From CAYLHQ01 sp964628935 (lineage in GTDB: Bacteria; Acidobacteriota; Polarisedimenticolia; Polarisedimenticolales; DASRJG01), in NCBI GenBank assembly GCA_964628935.1, contig CAZVOE010000089.1, positions 1-12,636 of the forward strand: a stretch of 12,636 bases of DNA, written 5' to 3'. This document shows positions 1 to 6,950 of the stretch, one piece after another; the stretch's first letter is position 1; the number at the start of each line of letters is the position of its first letter. Made by a program: the position numbers and the translations under genes. The notes under the pieces were generated by a model, which saw only the letters and a list, made by a program, of their open reading frames with translations, did no database searches and had not been told where the DNA came from.

Positions 1-504
1 GTTCGCGAGCGCGAGCGGTGGCAGGACTCCTCCCCGATTCCCCTCTCCCGGGGGTTCGTGTATGGCTGGATCCGGGAGCACCTGCCGAAAGACGCGGTGC
101 TCGGAGCCCGGGACGCGGGGAAACTCGGGTGGTTCAGCGGCCGCCCGGTCGTCAACCTGGACGGCCTGATCAACGACGCGAGTCTTCTCGGAGCGATTCG
201 ATCGGGGACGGAGGCGGAGTGGATCTTCCGCTCGCCGATCGACTACCTCTTTTACACGCCCGCCCTCGCCGATCCGTTCGTCCCCGGAGGACCGCCCCCG
301 GCGGAGACGCACCGGACCGCGCAGATTCTCCACGCGCTCGATGCGCGCGACGACTGCGACGTCCGCCGCCTTCCCGGGCCGTCGGCAGGATGGGCGGTGC
401 TCGAGATCAGGCGTCGCCGACCCGTCGCGGGACGGCTCGCAAGCCGCCGAGGTCCCCGGAAGCCCCTTGCTCTCCCGCCTCGTGGTATTCCGCGTCCTGG
501 TTGA
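1..504 (+). CDS. GT39-like membrane glycosyltransferase, C-terminal extracytoplasmic tail (5' end cut by the window)
   Basis: Frame 1 is open from base 1, so only the last 167 residues are visible. They include no membrane segment. Residues 21-59 carry the block YGWIREHLPKDAVLGARDAG followed by FSGRPVVNLDGLIND, which I recognise as typical of the soluble tail of bacterial GT39/ArnT-like integral membrane glycosyltransferases. Those enzymes move a sugar from a polyprenyl-phosphate carrier onto an acceptor on the outer face of the membrane. The missing upstream part should hold the transmembrane GT-C core. A GTG at 58 could be called as a start, but it lies inside the conserved tail and is surely internal. 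Recognisable sequence ends around VLEIR (about base 411). The last 30 or so residues are Arg/Pro-rich, look unconserved, and overlap the 3' end of the convergent flavoprotein gene. Donor and acceptor are unknown. Confidence 0.8.
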   Translation, partial: VRERERWQDSSPIPLSRGFVYGWIREHLPKDAVLGARDAGKLGWFSGRPVVNLDGLINDASLLGAIRSGTEAEWIFRSPIDYLFYTPALADPFVPGGPPPAETHRTAQILHALDARDDCDVRRLPGPSAGWAVLEIRRRRPVAGRLASRRGPRKPLALPPRGIPRPG

Positions 505-1909
505 CGAGCCAGGTGTCGTAGTGGATCCGGCCCTCCACGATGTTCTCGACGGTGAGGAGGGCGGTCATCATCGCGTGGTCCTGATTGTTGTACTTGTGCA
601 TGCCGTTCCTGCCGACGAGCCACAGCCCCGGATACCGCGTCTCGATCTCGCGGCGGAGGAGGTCGACCCGCTCGGCGTAACCCTCGTCGTAAACGGGGTA
701 GGCCTTCTTCTGTCGAACCACGGTCCCATCGAGGACGTCGCCCGCGCGGCACAGGCCGAGCTCCTCGAGCTCGCGCGTCGCGAGCGCCAAGAGGTCCTCG
801 TCGGACGATTCCCACAGGCCGTCGCCCTCGAAGCAGAAGTACTCCATGCCGTAGCAGTTCAAGGAAGGGTCGGGGACCATCTCCGGCGACCACGACTTGA
901 AGTTCTGCACGCGACCGACGCGGACCCCCGGCTCGTGGATGTAGATCCAGTTGTCGTCGAAGGCGTCCCGCTCCTTCAGGATCAGCGAGACCGTCAGGAA
1001 GTCGCGGTAGCGGAGGGAGGCCGCGGCGCGCGCCGCCTCGGGCGACGGAGCGGGCTCGAGAGCGGCGAAGAGTTCGCGCATCGGGATCGACGAGATGACG
1101 TGGTCGGCCTCGAACGCCGATTCCTCCCCGGTGCGTTTTCTGGCGCGGACGGTCCACACCCCGGTCGCCTCGTTCCGTGCGAGACCGATCGCGGTGTGAC
1201 CGAGGAGCACTCGGCCCCCCCCCGCTCGGACCCGGTCGCGGGCCGCTTCCCACATCTGTCCCGGACCGAGCCGCGGGTAGCGGAACGAATCGATCAGCGT
1301 CTTCACGACCTGGGACCGGTCCTTCGGCTCCCGGCGGGGCAGGACGGCGTGCAGGACCGCGCTCAGGAGCGAAAGCCCCTTGATGCGCTGCGCCGCCCAG
1401 TCGGCGGAGATCTCCTTGCAGGACATCCCCCAGACCTTCTCCGTGTACGTCTTGAAGAAGATCTCGAAGAGGCGACGCCCGAACTGATTGACGACCCAGT
1501 CTTCGAACGATCGAACCGGGCGGATCGGACGGAGCCTCGCCGCGCCGTAGGACAGGACGCAGCGAACCGATTCGAGCATCCCCAGGTTGAAAAGGGCCTC
1601 GAACGCCTTGAGCGGGTAGGAGAAAAACCGCCTCCGGTAATAGATTCGCGACTTGCGCGGACGATGGATGAGATCGTCGGGGAGGATCTCCGTCCAGAGA
1701 TCTTCGACGACCTTCGACTTCGAGAAGAACCGGTGTCCGCCGATGTCGAAGAAGAACCCCTTGTACCGGATCGTGCGGGAAATCCCGCCCACGTACTCCG
1801 GGTCGGCCTCGAGGACCACGGGGGTCGCCCCCTTCTTGACGAGGGAGTACGCCGCGGTCAGCCCCGCGGGGCCCGCTCCGAGAATGACGACGCGCGGCGG
1901 AGCGCTCAT
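407..1909 (-). CDS. FAD-dependent oxidoreductase, UDP-galactopyranose mutase-like
   Basis: 500 residues. The N-terminus is a Rossmann FAD-binding fold: GAGPAG at residues 11-16, acidic E34 at the end of the second strand for the ADP-ribose, and VGGISRT at 40-46. FDIGGHRFF at 54-62 and a C-terminal block RNGMHKYNNQDHAMM at about 434-448 resemble the flavin-contacting segments of UDP-galactopyranose mutases and related NAD(P)/FAD oxidoreductases. At 500 residues it is longer than typical bacterial mutases (about 370-400), so the true substrate is open; a nucleotide- or lipid-linked sugar is the likeliest. The ATG overlaps the upstream stop as ATGA, and GAGGT sits five bases before it, so the start is well supported. 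It is the last gene of a four-gene operon with two GT-C proteins and an epimerase. Recognisable sequence ends at EYHEA; the final 22 residues look unconserved and overlap the convergent gene. Confidence 0.88.
   Translation of the reverse strand: MSAPPRVVILGAGPAGLTAAYSLVKKGATPVVLEADPEYVGGISRTIRYKGFFFDIGGHRFFSKSKVVEDLWTEILPDDLIHRPRKSRIYYRRRFFSYPLKAFEALFNLGMLESVRCVLSYGAARLRPIRPVRSFEDWVVNQFGRRLFEIFFKTYTEKVWGMSCKEISADWAAQRIKGLSLLSAVLHAVLPRREPKDRSQVVKTLIDSFRYPRLGPGQMWEAARDRVRAGGGRVLLGHTAIGLARNEATGVWTVRARKRTGEESAFEADHVISSIPMRELFAALEPAPSPEAARAAASLRYRDFLTVSLILKERDAFDDNWIYIHEPGVRVGRVQNFKSWSPEMVPDPSLNCYGMEYFCFEGDGLWESSDEDLLALATRELEELGLCRAGDVLDGTVVRQKKAYPVYDEGYAERVDLLRREIETRYPGLWLVGRNGMHKYNNQDHAMMTALLTVENIVEGRIHYDTWLVNQDAEYHEAGEQGASGDLGGLRAVPRRVGDA
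421..446. terminator. possible bidirectional terminator hairpins in a convergent overlap
   Basis: Two small adjacent inverted repeats are visible: CCCG-TCG-CGGG at 421-431 and CGGCT-CGCA-AGCCG at 433-446. They lie between the last recognisable residues of the two convergent genes (about base 411 on the plus strand and about base 476 on the minus strand). That is where a shared terminator would be expected. There is no T tract on either side and the stems are only 4-5 pairs, common by chance in such GC-rich DNA, so this is a weak call. Confidence 0.18.
1215..1223. repeat. nine-base C tract (G9 on the coding strand) inside the flavoprotein gene
   Basis: Nine consecutive C occur at 1215-1223, read on the minus strand as G9 within codons for Ala-Gly-Gly-Gly of the FAD enzyme. 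It is the longest single-base run I noticed; several other C/G runs reach seven. Such tracts are prone to polymerase slippage, and a one-base change here would truncate or garble the C-terminal half, including the flavin-contacting RNGMHKYNNQDH block. In this sequence the frame is intact. Confidence 0.7.
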
Positions 1910-3453
1910 CGGCAGACCTCGGGGCAACTCCCGGGAGCGGCGGGATCGCGCGGGACGTACAGGTACCGAACCGGCTCGAGGAAGACCCAGCGCCCGGCAA
2001 TCTCGATCGTCGCGGCGAGGCAGTACCGATCGGCGAGAGCCCGCCGAGCCGGGCCCGAAATCCACAGGGTGGTCCACTCGACGTCGTCGAGCGATTCGAC
2101 CGGGCGGTTCAGGATGACCGCCTCGTACGCTCCCTCGCGGATCCCGGCGGCGAGGCGCTCCGTGTCCCACGCGCCGTTCCCGACGAGGATCGAGAGGACG
2201 AGGGGGTCGGCGACGGTCACGGGACGTCCGGCCGAGAGGAGCATGCCCACGTCTTGGGCGAGGATGGGGCGGTCGCCGGTCGTGCAGGCGGCGACCTCGG
2301 CGGCCGCCGCGAGTCGTGCGTTCCCATCGTCGAGCCGAAGGACCCGCTCCCCGAAGAGCGGCCGGAGCTCCCAGCCGAGGTGGGCGAACGCCAAAAGGAG
2401 CAGGGAGGCGAGGGCGTAGATCCGCGTCCGCGCGTTTCCTCGGAGGTCTTCGAGGAGGAGCGGAAGGAGAATCGACACCGCGAGCATCGGCGGGAAGAAG
2501 CGGGGGAAGTTCGCGTCGAGCGCGATCGCCGCGGCGAGTCCGATCAGGAGGTAGAGGCCGAGGAAACGGCGATGAGGGACGAACCAGGCCGCCGCGCCCG
2601 CGGCGAGGAACGTCCCCACGTTCCAGGGCGAGCCGAAGAAGCGCTCGCTGTTCGAGACGATGACCCACGGAGCGTCGGCGGCTCCGCTCACCGTTCCGAG
2701 GACGGTCGCCGTCCAGAACCCCCCGCCGCTCCACGCGATCCAGAAGAAGAAGAGCCCGAAGATCGGTCCCCACGCGAGCGCAGCCCAGGCGGCGGCGCTC
2801 CGGACGCCCCCCCTCTCCCGGTCCATGAGGCGATGGGCGAGGACGGCGAGAAGCCCGACGACGAGGACCTGCTTCGTCGCCCAGGCCGCGACGAACCAAG
2901 GGATCGCCCCGTACCCCGGGCGGCGCTCCTTCTGCGCCACGACGTACATCGCGATCCCGATCGCCTCGAAGAGGATCCCCGGCGCGTCGACGCGATGCGC
3001 CGTTCCCCAGAACACGACCGGGTAGAACGAAAGCCAGAGGGCTCCGGCGGCGACCCCGGCCGCGGCCCGTCCCGTCAGGCGGCAGACGAGCCACCCCGCG
3101 GCGCCGGAAGTCGCGACGATCGAGACGACGCTGACGAGCCGGCCGGCGAGAAAGCCGGGGCCGACGACCGCCTGCACCGCGCGCGTCAGAAGGTAGTAGA
3201 CGGGTGTGTAGTGGGCGATCACGAAGGGGGGATCGGTCAGGCGCGTGGGGTCCCAAAGCGCGCGGCCGCCGGCCCACGACTCGACCGCGAGGCGGACGGC
3301 TCCCTCCGACACGACGACCTCGTGGGGGTATGCGAGCATCTTCCACGCCACCGCGGCGAAGACGGCGGCGCACGCCGCGAGCGCCGCTCCCCACAGCGCC
3401 TCGAGCCCTCGTTCGAGACGGGGAAGGGTTTCCTCGCGGGGCCAGCGGGTCAC
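1906..3453 (-). CDS. GT-C (GT39-like) polytopic membrane glycosyltransferase
   Basis: 515 residues from a GTG that overlaps the upstream stop as GTGA (another in-frame GTG lies at 3462). After a first membrane segment at about 20-40 comes an acidic loop, HEVVVSEGAVRL (44-55, with E45 and E50), then GGRALW and HYTPVYYLL (81-89). This is the arrangement of GT39/ArnT-like enzymes, in which an early loop carries the catalytic acid and a Tyr-Pro motif follows. WGTAHRVDAPGILFEAIG matches the RVD motif seen in this group. About ten further hydrophobic segments follow, then a soluble tail of about 150 residues containing ILAQDVGMLLSAGRPVTVAD, which resembles the tail of the partial gene at 1-504. It would use a polyprenyl-phosphate sugar on the outer membrane face. 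It is third in the minus-strand operon. The substrate is not readable from sequence. Confidence 0.83.
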   Translation of the reverse strand: MTRWPREETLPRLERGLEALWGAALAACAAVFAAVAWKMLAYPHEVVVSEGAVRLAVESWAGGRALWDPTRLTDPPFVIAHYTPVYYLLTRAVQAVVGPGFLAGRLVSVVSIVATSGAAGWLVCRLTGRAAAGVAAGALWLSFYPVVFWGTAHRVDAPGILFEAIGIAMYVVAQKERRPGYGAIPWFVAAWATKQVLVVGLLAVLAHRLMDRERGGVRSAAAWAALAWGPIFGLFFFWIAWSGGGFWTATVLGTVSGAADAPWVIVSNSERFFGSPWNVGTFLAAGAAAWFVPHRRFLGLYLLIGLAAAIALDANFPRFFPPMLAVSILLPLLLEDLRGNARTRIYALASLLLLAFAHLGWELRPLFGERVLRLDDGNARLAAAAEVAACTTGDRPILAQDVGMLLSAGRPVTVADPLVLSILVGNGAWDTERLAAGIREGAYEAVILNRPVESLDDVEWTTLWISGPARRALADRYCLAATIEIAGRWVFLEPVRYLYVPRDPAAPGSCPEVCR

Positions 3454-4517
3454 GAGAGCCACTTCACGAGTCGGAGGATCCCCATCTTCGCCCCCTGCCG
3501 GTGCGCGGAGAGGGATTCCGATCGCGTCGCATCCCGACCCTCGTAGTAACGGTACGCGTCCACGAGCATCTCGTCGTTCGTCCGGGTCGGCTTCCAGCCG
3601 AGGTTGCGCCGGATGGCGGTCGTGTCGAAGACGAACGTCCCGTTGATCAACCGGGAATGGTACGGCCCGAGGGGGGAGAGCCTCATCTTGTGCAGGAGCG
3701 CGAGCACCGCCAGAGCGGGGGCGGCCGGCAGTCGCGCGAGGCGGGAACCGGTCCCGGCCGCGTCGATCACCGCCTGATAGACTTCCCGGAGCGGCTTCAC
3801 TCGGTCGCTTCCCACCCCGTAGACGTTCGAGCCGGGAGCCCTGGAGGCGAGGACGCACGCCTCCACGAGGTCGTCCGCCGCGACGAACTGGTACCGGTTC
3901 GAACCGTCGCCGACGAGCCAGACCTTCCTTCCCTCCTTCACGAACTCGAAGAAGATCGCGAGGAGACCGAGCCGCCCGGCGGAAACGATCGTCGGGCAGC
4001 GGATCGAGTCGGCGTCGAGGCGCCCGGCGTATCCGGCGAGGATCCGCTCCCCTTCGAGCTTCGAGCGGCCGTAGTCCTCGATCGGACAGGTCGGCTCCGC
4101 CTCCGAGACCGGGTGCGGGTACTGCTTCCCGTACACGCAGATCGTCGAGGTGTAGACGATTTTTCGCACCCCGGTCTCGACCGAGAGGTCGGCGACATGA
4201 CGGGTGCCGTCGACGTTGCTCTCCCAGAGATCGCGCGGGTCGGGCCGCTCGTGGCCCATCACGGCGGCGCAGTGGAAGACGGTCTCGAAGGGACCGTGCC
4301 GTTCGAAAACCCTCCGCACCTCGGCGGGATGTCGGAGATCGGCCTTGGCGTACACGATCCGTGGATCGGGCTCCGGGTCGTCGAGCCGGTCGAGGCTCAC
4401 CACCTCGACGCCGCGGTCGCAGAGGGACCGCGCGAGGATCCCGCCGAAGTATCCGGCCGCCCCGGTGACGAGAGACCGCCGCCCGAGGGGACCCAAGGGA
4501 AGCGCCGGCGCGCTCAC
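3450..4517 (-). CDS. NAD-dependent nucleotide-sugar epimerase/dehydratase (extended SDR)
   Basis: 355 residues from a GTG overlapping the upstream stop as GTGA, with a weak GAGAAG upstream. The Rossmann motif GAAGYFG lies at 19-25, and D43 ends the second strand, which favours NAD over NADP. The catalytic triad is S124 or T125 in YTSTICVYG and Y149/K153 in the YGRSK motif. HCAAVMG and NVDGT at 82-105 are standard extended-SDR elements. The later part, YQFVAADDLVEAC and FDTTAIRRNLGWKPT, is the usual substrate-domain end region. This fold interconverts or dehydrates nucleotide-activated sugars, or related substrates, in the cytoplasm. Its place between two GT-C genes and ahead of a mutase-like flavoprotein suggests that it supplies or modifies the sugar those enzymes use. 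The exact reaction (C4, C5 or C2 epimerase, reductase or decarboxylase) cannot be told. About 30 residues after the fold are of unknown role. Confidence 0.87.
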   Translation of the reverse strand: MSAPALPLGPLGRRSLVTGAAGYFGGILARSLCDRGVEVVSLDRLDDPEPDPRIVYAKADLRHPAEVRRVFERHGPFETVFHCAAVMGHERPDPRDLWESNVDGTRHVADLSVETGVRKIVYTSTICVYGKQYPHPVSEAEPTCPIEDYGRSKLEGERILAGYAGRLDADSIRCPTIVSAGRLGLLAIFFEFVKEGRKVWLVGDGSNRYQFVAADDLVEACVLASRAPGSNVYGVGSDRVKPLREVYQAVIDAAGTGSRLARLPAAPALAVLALLHKMRLSPLGPYHSRLINGTFVFDTTAIRRNLGWKPTRTNDEMLVDAYRYYEGRDATRSESLSAHRQGAKMGILRLVKWLS

Positions 4518-6160
4518 CGGAACTTCTCTGCAGGCGCGCGGCAGGTGTCGCTCCCCGCGGGGACGAAGCGGAGGTCCCTGTGACCGAACGCGAGACAACC
4601 GGGAGCGGGGAGCTCGGCGACATGGACGGATCGGCCGAGATCGGAGTCGTACCTCTCCTCGCGGAGCGGCAGCGCGTCGGAGGGCCAGTACGCGAGGTAA
4701 TCGGAATCGAAAACGACCAGGTGTCTCACACCGGGCGGGATGACGAGGGGATTCGCGACCGCGATCGCTTCCGAGCCCGGCTCGAACGAGAGGGTGCGCC
4801 GGTAGGCGCTCGGAACCCAGGCGTCCGCGGCGTCCTTGAAGAGCGGAAAGAGCCCGATCACCCGGTACTCCGGAAGGAACCACAAGGCATGGAACGCGTG
4901 ATCGTACGCGAGGACGAGCACCGAACCGGGGTCGGGGAAGAGTCGGCGGACGGCGTCGTCCCGGCGCCTGAGGTCGTCGTTGCGCGCGAGGAGCATCGAG
5001 CCGCTCGGGAATTCCGCGGGGAGGCGGACCGAGCCGAGGCGGGCGGGCCAGAGGAAGACGGCGAGGTTCGCGGCGAGGGAGAAGACGACGAGCGCTCGCG
5101 CCGTCGGTCCGACGGGGGCCGACGCGTCCGACCGACGCCGCCCTTCGAGGATGCGTCTCGCGAGGGGAACGGCGGCCGAGGCGGCGAGGATCGCCGAGGG
5201 GGCGAGCAGGACGACGCCGAAACGCGGCGCCCAGTCGTAGACGGAGTGGAAGGCGAGCGTCGGGAGGGCCCACGCGGCGAGGAACGGCCCGGCCGCGGGG
5301 AAGGGGAACCGCCCGGTGAGGCACGAGAAGAGCCCGACGGCGCAAGGCAGAGAGAAGAGTCCGAGACCGAGGACCGCGCTCGCCCCCATGTCGAAGAACT
5401 GCCGGGGGATCTTCGCGAGACCTCCGCCGAAGATCTTGGTCGCGAGCACGACGTCGCGGAAGAAGGCCTGCATGGTCGCCCCGTAGGCCGACCATCCGCC
5501 GGACAGGGCCGCGACGAGCGCGGACCACCCGAGCCCGGCGAGCACGAGGAACGCGGCCCCCAGAAGGATTCGTCGGCCGGGATGCCGCCAGGCGGCGTAG
5601 AGCCACAGCGGGGCCACGAGGACCGCGAAGGTCGAACGGAATCCGATCGCGAGGGCGAGCACGAGCGTCATCCCCCAGAACGCCCCGCGCTCCGTCGGCC
5701 CCCGCGCGCGGCGGGCGAACCAGGCGAAGAGGAGCGAGAGGGCGGCCTCGGAGGTGGCCGGCATCCCGACCGATCCGAAAAACCAGAACAGCGGACTGAC
5801 CGCGAGGATCCCCGCGGCGAGCCAGCCCGCCGCCTCGCCGGCGACGTCGCGTCCAAGGAGGTAAGCGAAGAGGAACGCGAGCCCGCTCGCGACCGCGCTC
5901 ACGATCGCAAGCGACGCCGGTGGGTCCTTCACGACCCGGTCGAGGAGGGCGACGATCCCGACGTACACCGGGTTCCCCGGGGGGTGCGGCCGACCTGCGG
6001 GGACGTCGTAGCGTTCGAGCGCGAGCGCGTACCGAACCGAGTCGGAGATGAAGAGCGTGCGGTCCCGGAACGGCAGCCGGGTGGCGAGCGCGAGGGCGAC
6101 GAACGCGCAGCCGAGCAACACGATGCCGAGGCGCTGGCGCGCGTTCCGGGCCTGGCTCAT
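4514..6160 (-). CDS. GT-C polytopic membrane protein, probable polyprenyl-phosphate-sugar glycosyltransferase
   Basis: 548 residues from the ATG at 6160. This is the first gene of the minus-strand operon. A membrane segment at about 11-27 is followed by FISDSVRYALALERYDV (37-53) and RPHPPGNPVYVG (57-68). An aspartate in the first loop (D40) followed by PHPPG is a pattern I recognise from bacterial GT-C proteins of the GT39/RgtA-D-like type, where the acidic residue is the expected catalytic base. About nine to eleven further hydrophobic segments reach residue 370 or so. The last 170 residues are soluble and probably extracytoplasmic, with GSVLVLAYDHAFHALWFLPE and VRHLVVFDSDYLAYWP. The start has no close Shine-Dalgarno sequence: AGGAGG on this strand lies 32 bases away. 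A -10-like TATATT ends seven bases before the ATG, so leaderless expression is plausible. Acceptor and donor are unknown. Confidence 0.82.
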   Translation of the reverse strand: MSQARNARQRLGIVLLGCAFVALALATRLPFRDRTLFISDSVRYALALERYDVPAGRPHPPGNPVYVGIVALLDRVVKDPPASLAIVSAVASGLAFLFAYLLGRDVAGEAAGWLAAGILAVSPLFWFFGSVGMPATSEAALSLLFAWFARRARGPTERGAFWGMTLVLALAIGFRSTFAVLVAPLWLYAAWRHPGRRILLGAAFLVLAGLGWSALVAALSGGWSAYGATMQAFFRDVVLATKIFGGGLAKIPRQFFDMGASAVLGLGLFSLPCAVGLFSCLTGRFPFPAAGPFLAAWALPTLAFHSVYDWAPRFGVVLLAPSAILAASAAVPLARRILEGRRRSDASAPVGPTARALVVFSLAANLAVFLWPARLGSVRLPAEFPSGSMLLARNDDLRRRDDAVRRLFPDPGSVLVLAYDHAFHALWFLPEYRVIGLFPLFKDAADAWVPSAYRRTLSFEPGSEAIAVANPLVIPPGVRHLVVFDSDYLAYWPSDALPLREERYDSDLGRSVHVAELPAPGCLAFGHRDLRFVPAGSDTCRAPAEKFR

Positions 6161-6167
6161 GGCGGGG

Positions 6168-6173
6168 AATATA
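6168..6173 (-). promoter_or_regulatory. candidate -10 box for the minus-strand operon, leaderless
   Basis: Read on the minus strand the bases are TATATT, followed by CCCCGCC and the ATG at 6160. A seven-base gap between a -10 element and the start codon is what leaderless transcripts show: the RNA would begin at or next to the A of ATG. No good -35 is visible; the position 17 bases upstream (6191-6196) reads GAGGAA. In DNA this GC-rich an A/T hexamer at this spot is unlikely to be chance, but the call rests on pattern only. Confidence 0.5.
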
Positions 6174-6197
6174 GTCCAAGGTCCGGGGGATTCCTCC

Positions 6198-6203
6198 TAT
6201 ACT
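6198..6203 (+). promoter_or_regulatory. candidate -10 box for the plus-strand operon, leaderless or nearly so
   Basis: TATACT differs from the TATAAT consensus at one position and ends nine bases before the ATG at 6213. Transcription would start at about 6210-6213, leaving no room for a ribosome binding site, and none is visible before this ATG (CGCCGCGCC). The -35 position (6175-6180, TCCAAG) is poor. It lies beside the opposing -10 box at 6168-6173, so the two promoters occupy the same 36 bases and RNA polymerase could hardly use both at once. Confidence 0.52.
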
Positions 6204-6212
6204 CGCCGCGCC

Positions 6213-6950
6213 ATGAGCGATGCGCGAGCCGCGGGCGGAAGGGGGCGTCCGCGCCTGTGGCACCACGACTACTTGCACCTGCGGCCTCTCGCCCGCGATC
6301 TCCGGGAGCGGCTCTCCGCATTCCGCGCCGGCGCGGGAACGATTCTCGATCTCGGATCCGGCGGATCGCCCTACCGCGACGCAGCGCCGGCCGGAACGAC
6401 CTGGGTCCGCGTCGACGTCGCCGCGGTCGCGCGCCCCGACGTGGTGGGGAGGGCGGAACGACTCCCGTTCGCCGACGGGTCGTTCGACGGGCTCGTCTGC
6501 ACCCAGATGCTCGGCCTCGTGGACGACCCCTGGGCGACGGCGGGCGAACTCGCCCGCGTCGTGAGACCCGGCGGGACGGTCTGGATCTCCGCCCCCGCCG
6601 CCTGGCCTTACGACTCCGCGCGCGTCGAGCACCGTTTCGGCGAGCCGCAGTTGCGCGCGCTCTTCTCGGGACTCAACGTTCGGGAGGTGCTACTTCAAGG
6701 GGGGATGCTCGCCTTGCCGTTCGCGCTTTCGAACGCGTTTTTTCGGGAGGCCGCGATCGCGGCCGAGCGCCGGATCGGACCGGCCGCCCTCCCCCTGCGC
6801 GCGCTGGCGGTCTCGGCCTTCGTTGTCGCGAATTTGGCGGGGCGCGCGCTCGAGAGGCTCGCCGCTTCCGGTCCGCTTTCGGACTTTCTCGGGTATCTCG
6901 ATCGCCGCATGCCGATGAACTTCCTGTTGGTCGCGGAGAAGCCACGTTGA
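6213..6950 (+). CDS. class I SAM-dependent methyltransferase
   Basis: 245 residues. The ATG at 6213 is chosen over in-frame upstream starts because those would run back through the divergent control region into the opposite gene. WHHDYLHLRPL at 16-26 leads into the SAM-binding motif ILDLGSGGSPY (44-54), followed by VRVDVA at the end of strand 2, AERLPFADGSFDGLVCTQML and ELARVVRPGGTVWISAP. This is a complete Methyltransf_11-type fold. After it, residues 150-225 contain hydrophobic stretches (MLALPFALSNAFF, LRALAVSAFVVANLAGRAL) that may bind the membrane or a lipid-linked substrate; this is inference. It heads the plus-strand operon and overlaps the next gene by four bases (TTGA). A role in methylating a sugar or lipid-linked intermediate fits the neighbours, but the substrate is unknown. 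Confidence 0.85.
   Translation: MSDARAAGGRGRPRLWHHDYLHLRPLARDLRERLSAFRAGAGTILDLGSGGSPYRDAAPAGTTWVRVDVAAVARPDVVGRAERLPFADGSFDGLVCTQMLGLVDDPWATAGELARVVRPGGTVWISAPAAWPYDSARVEHRFGEPQLRALFSGLNVREVLLQGGMLALPFALSNAFFREAAIAAERRIGPAALPLRALAVSAFVVANLAGRALERLAASGPLSDFLGYLDRRMPMNFLLVAEKPR
6935..6939 (+). promoter_or_regulatory. Shine-Dalgarno sequence deciding a TTG start
   Basis: GGAGA at 6935-6939 lies seven bases before the TTG at 6947, which overlaps the previous stop as TTGA. This spacing supports the rare TTG start over the alternative GTG at 6965, which would remove six residues just before the conserved VAICTRNRP strand. Confidence 0.55.

Noticed and set aside
18..521. A 167-codon plus-strand frame overlapping the first partial gene
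   Set aside because: Frame 1 over the same bases encodes the recognisable VVNLDGL tail. This alternative is Arg/Pro/Ser-rich with no motif.
341..2419. A 692-codon open frame on the plus strand opposite the flavoprotein and GT-C genes
   Set aside because: It lies antisense to two well-recognised genes, has no family motif, and is rich in Arg, Glu, Asp, Pro and Gly as expected from the complement of GC-rich coding DNA.
6193..6198. AGGAGG on the minus strand as a Shine-Dalgarno sequence for the GT-C gene
   Set aside because: It lies 32 bases from the ATG at 6160, far beyond working distance, and no in-frame start lies closer to it in the right place.
6048..6212. A 55-codon N-terminal extension of the first methyltransferase
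   Set aside because: It would run through the divergent promoter zone and the start of the opposite gene, and the extension has no methyltransferase features; the ATG at 6213 fits the family.
4580..6946. A very long plus-strand open frame running into the GT2 gene
   Set aside because: The part before 6947 is antisense to the GT-C gene and out of frame with the methyltransferase. It is low-complexity Glu/Arg/Gly-rich; only the part from the TTG at 6947 is a real protein.
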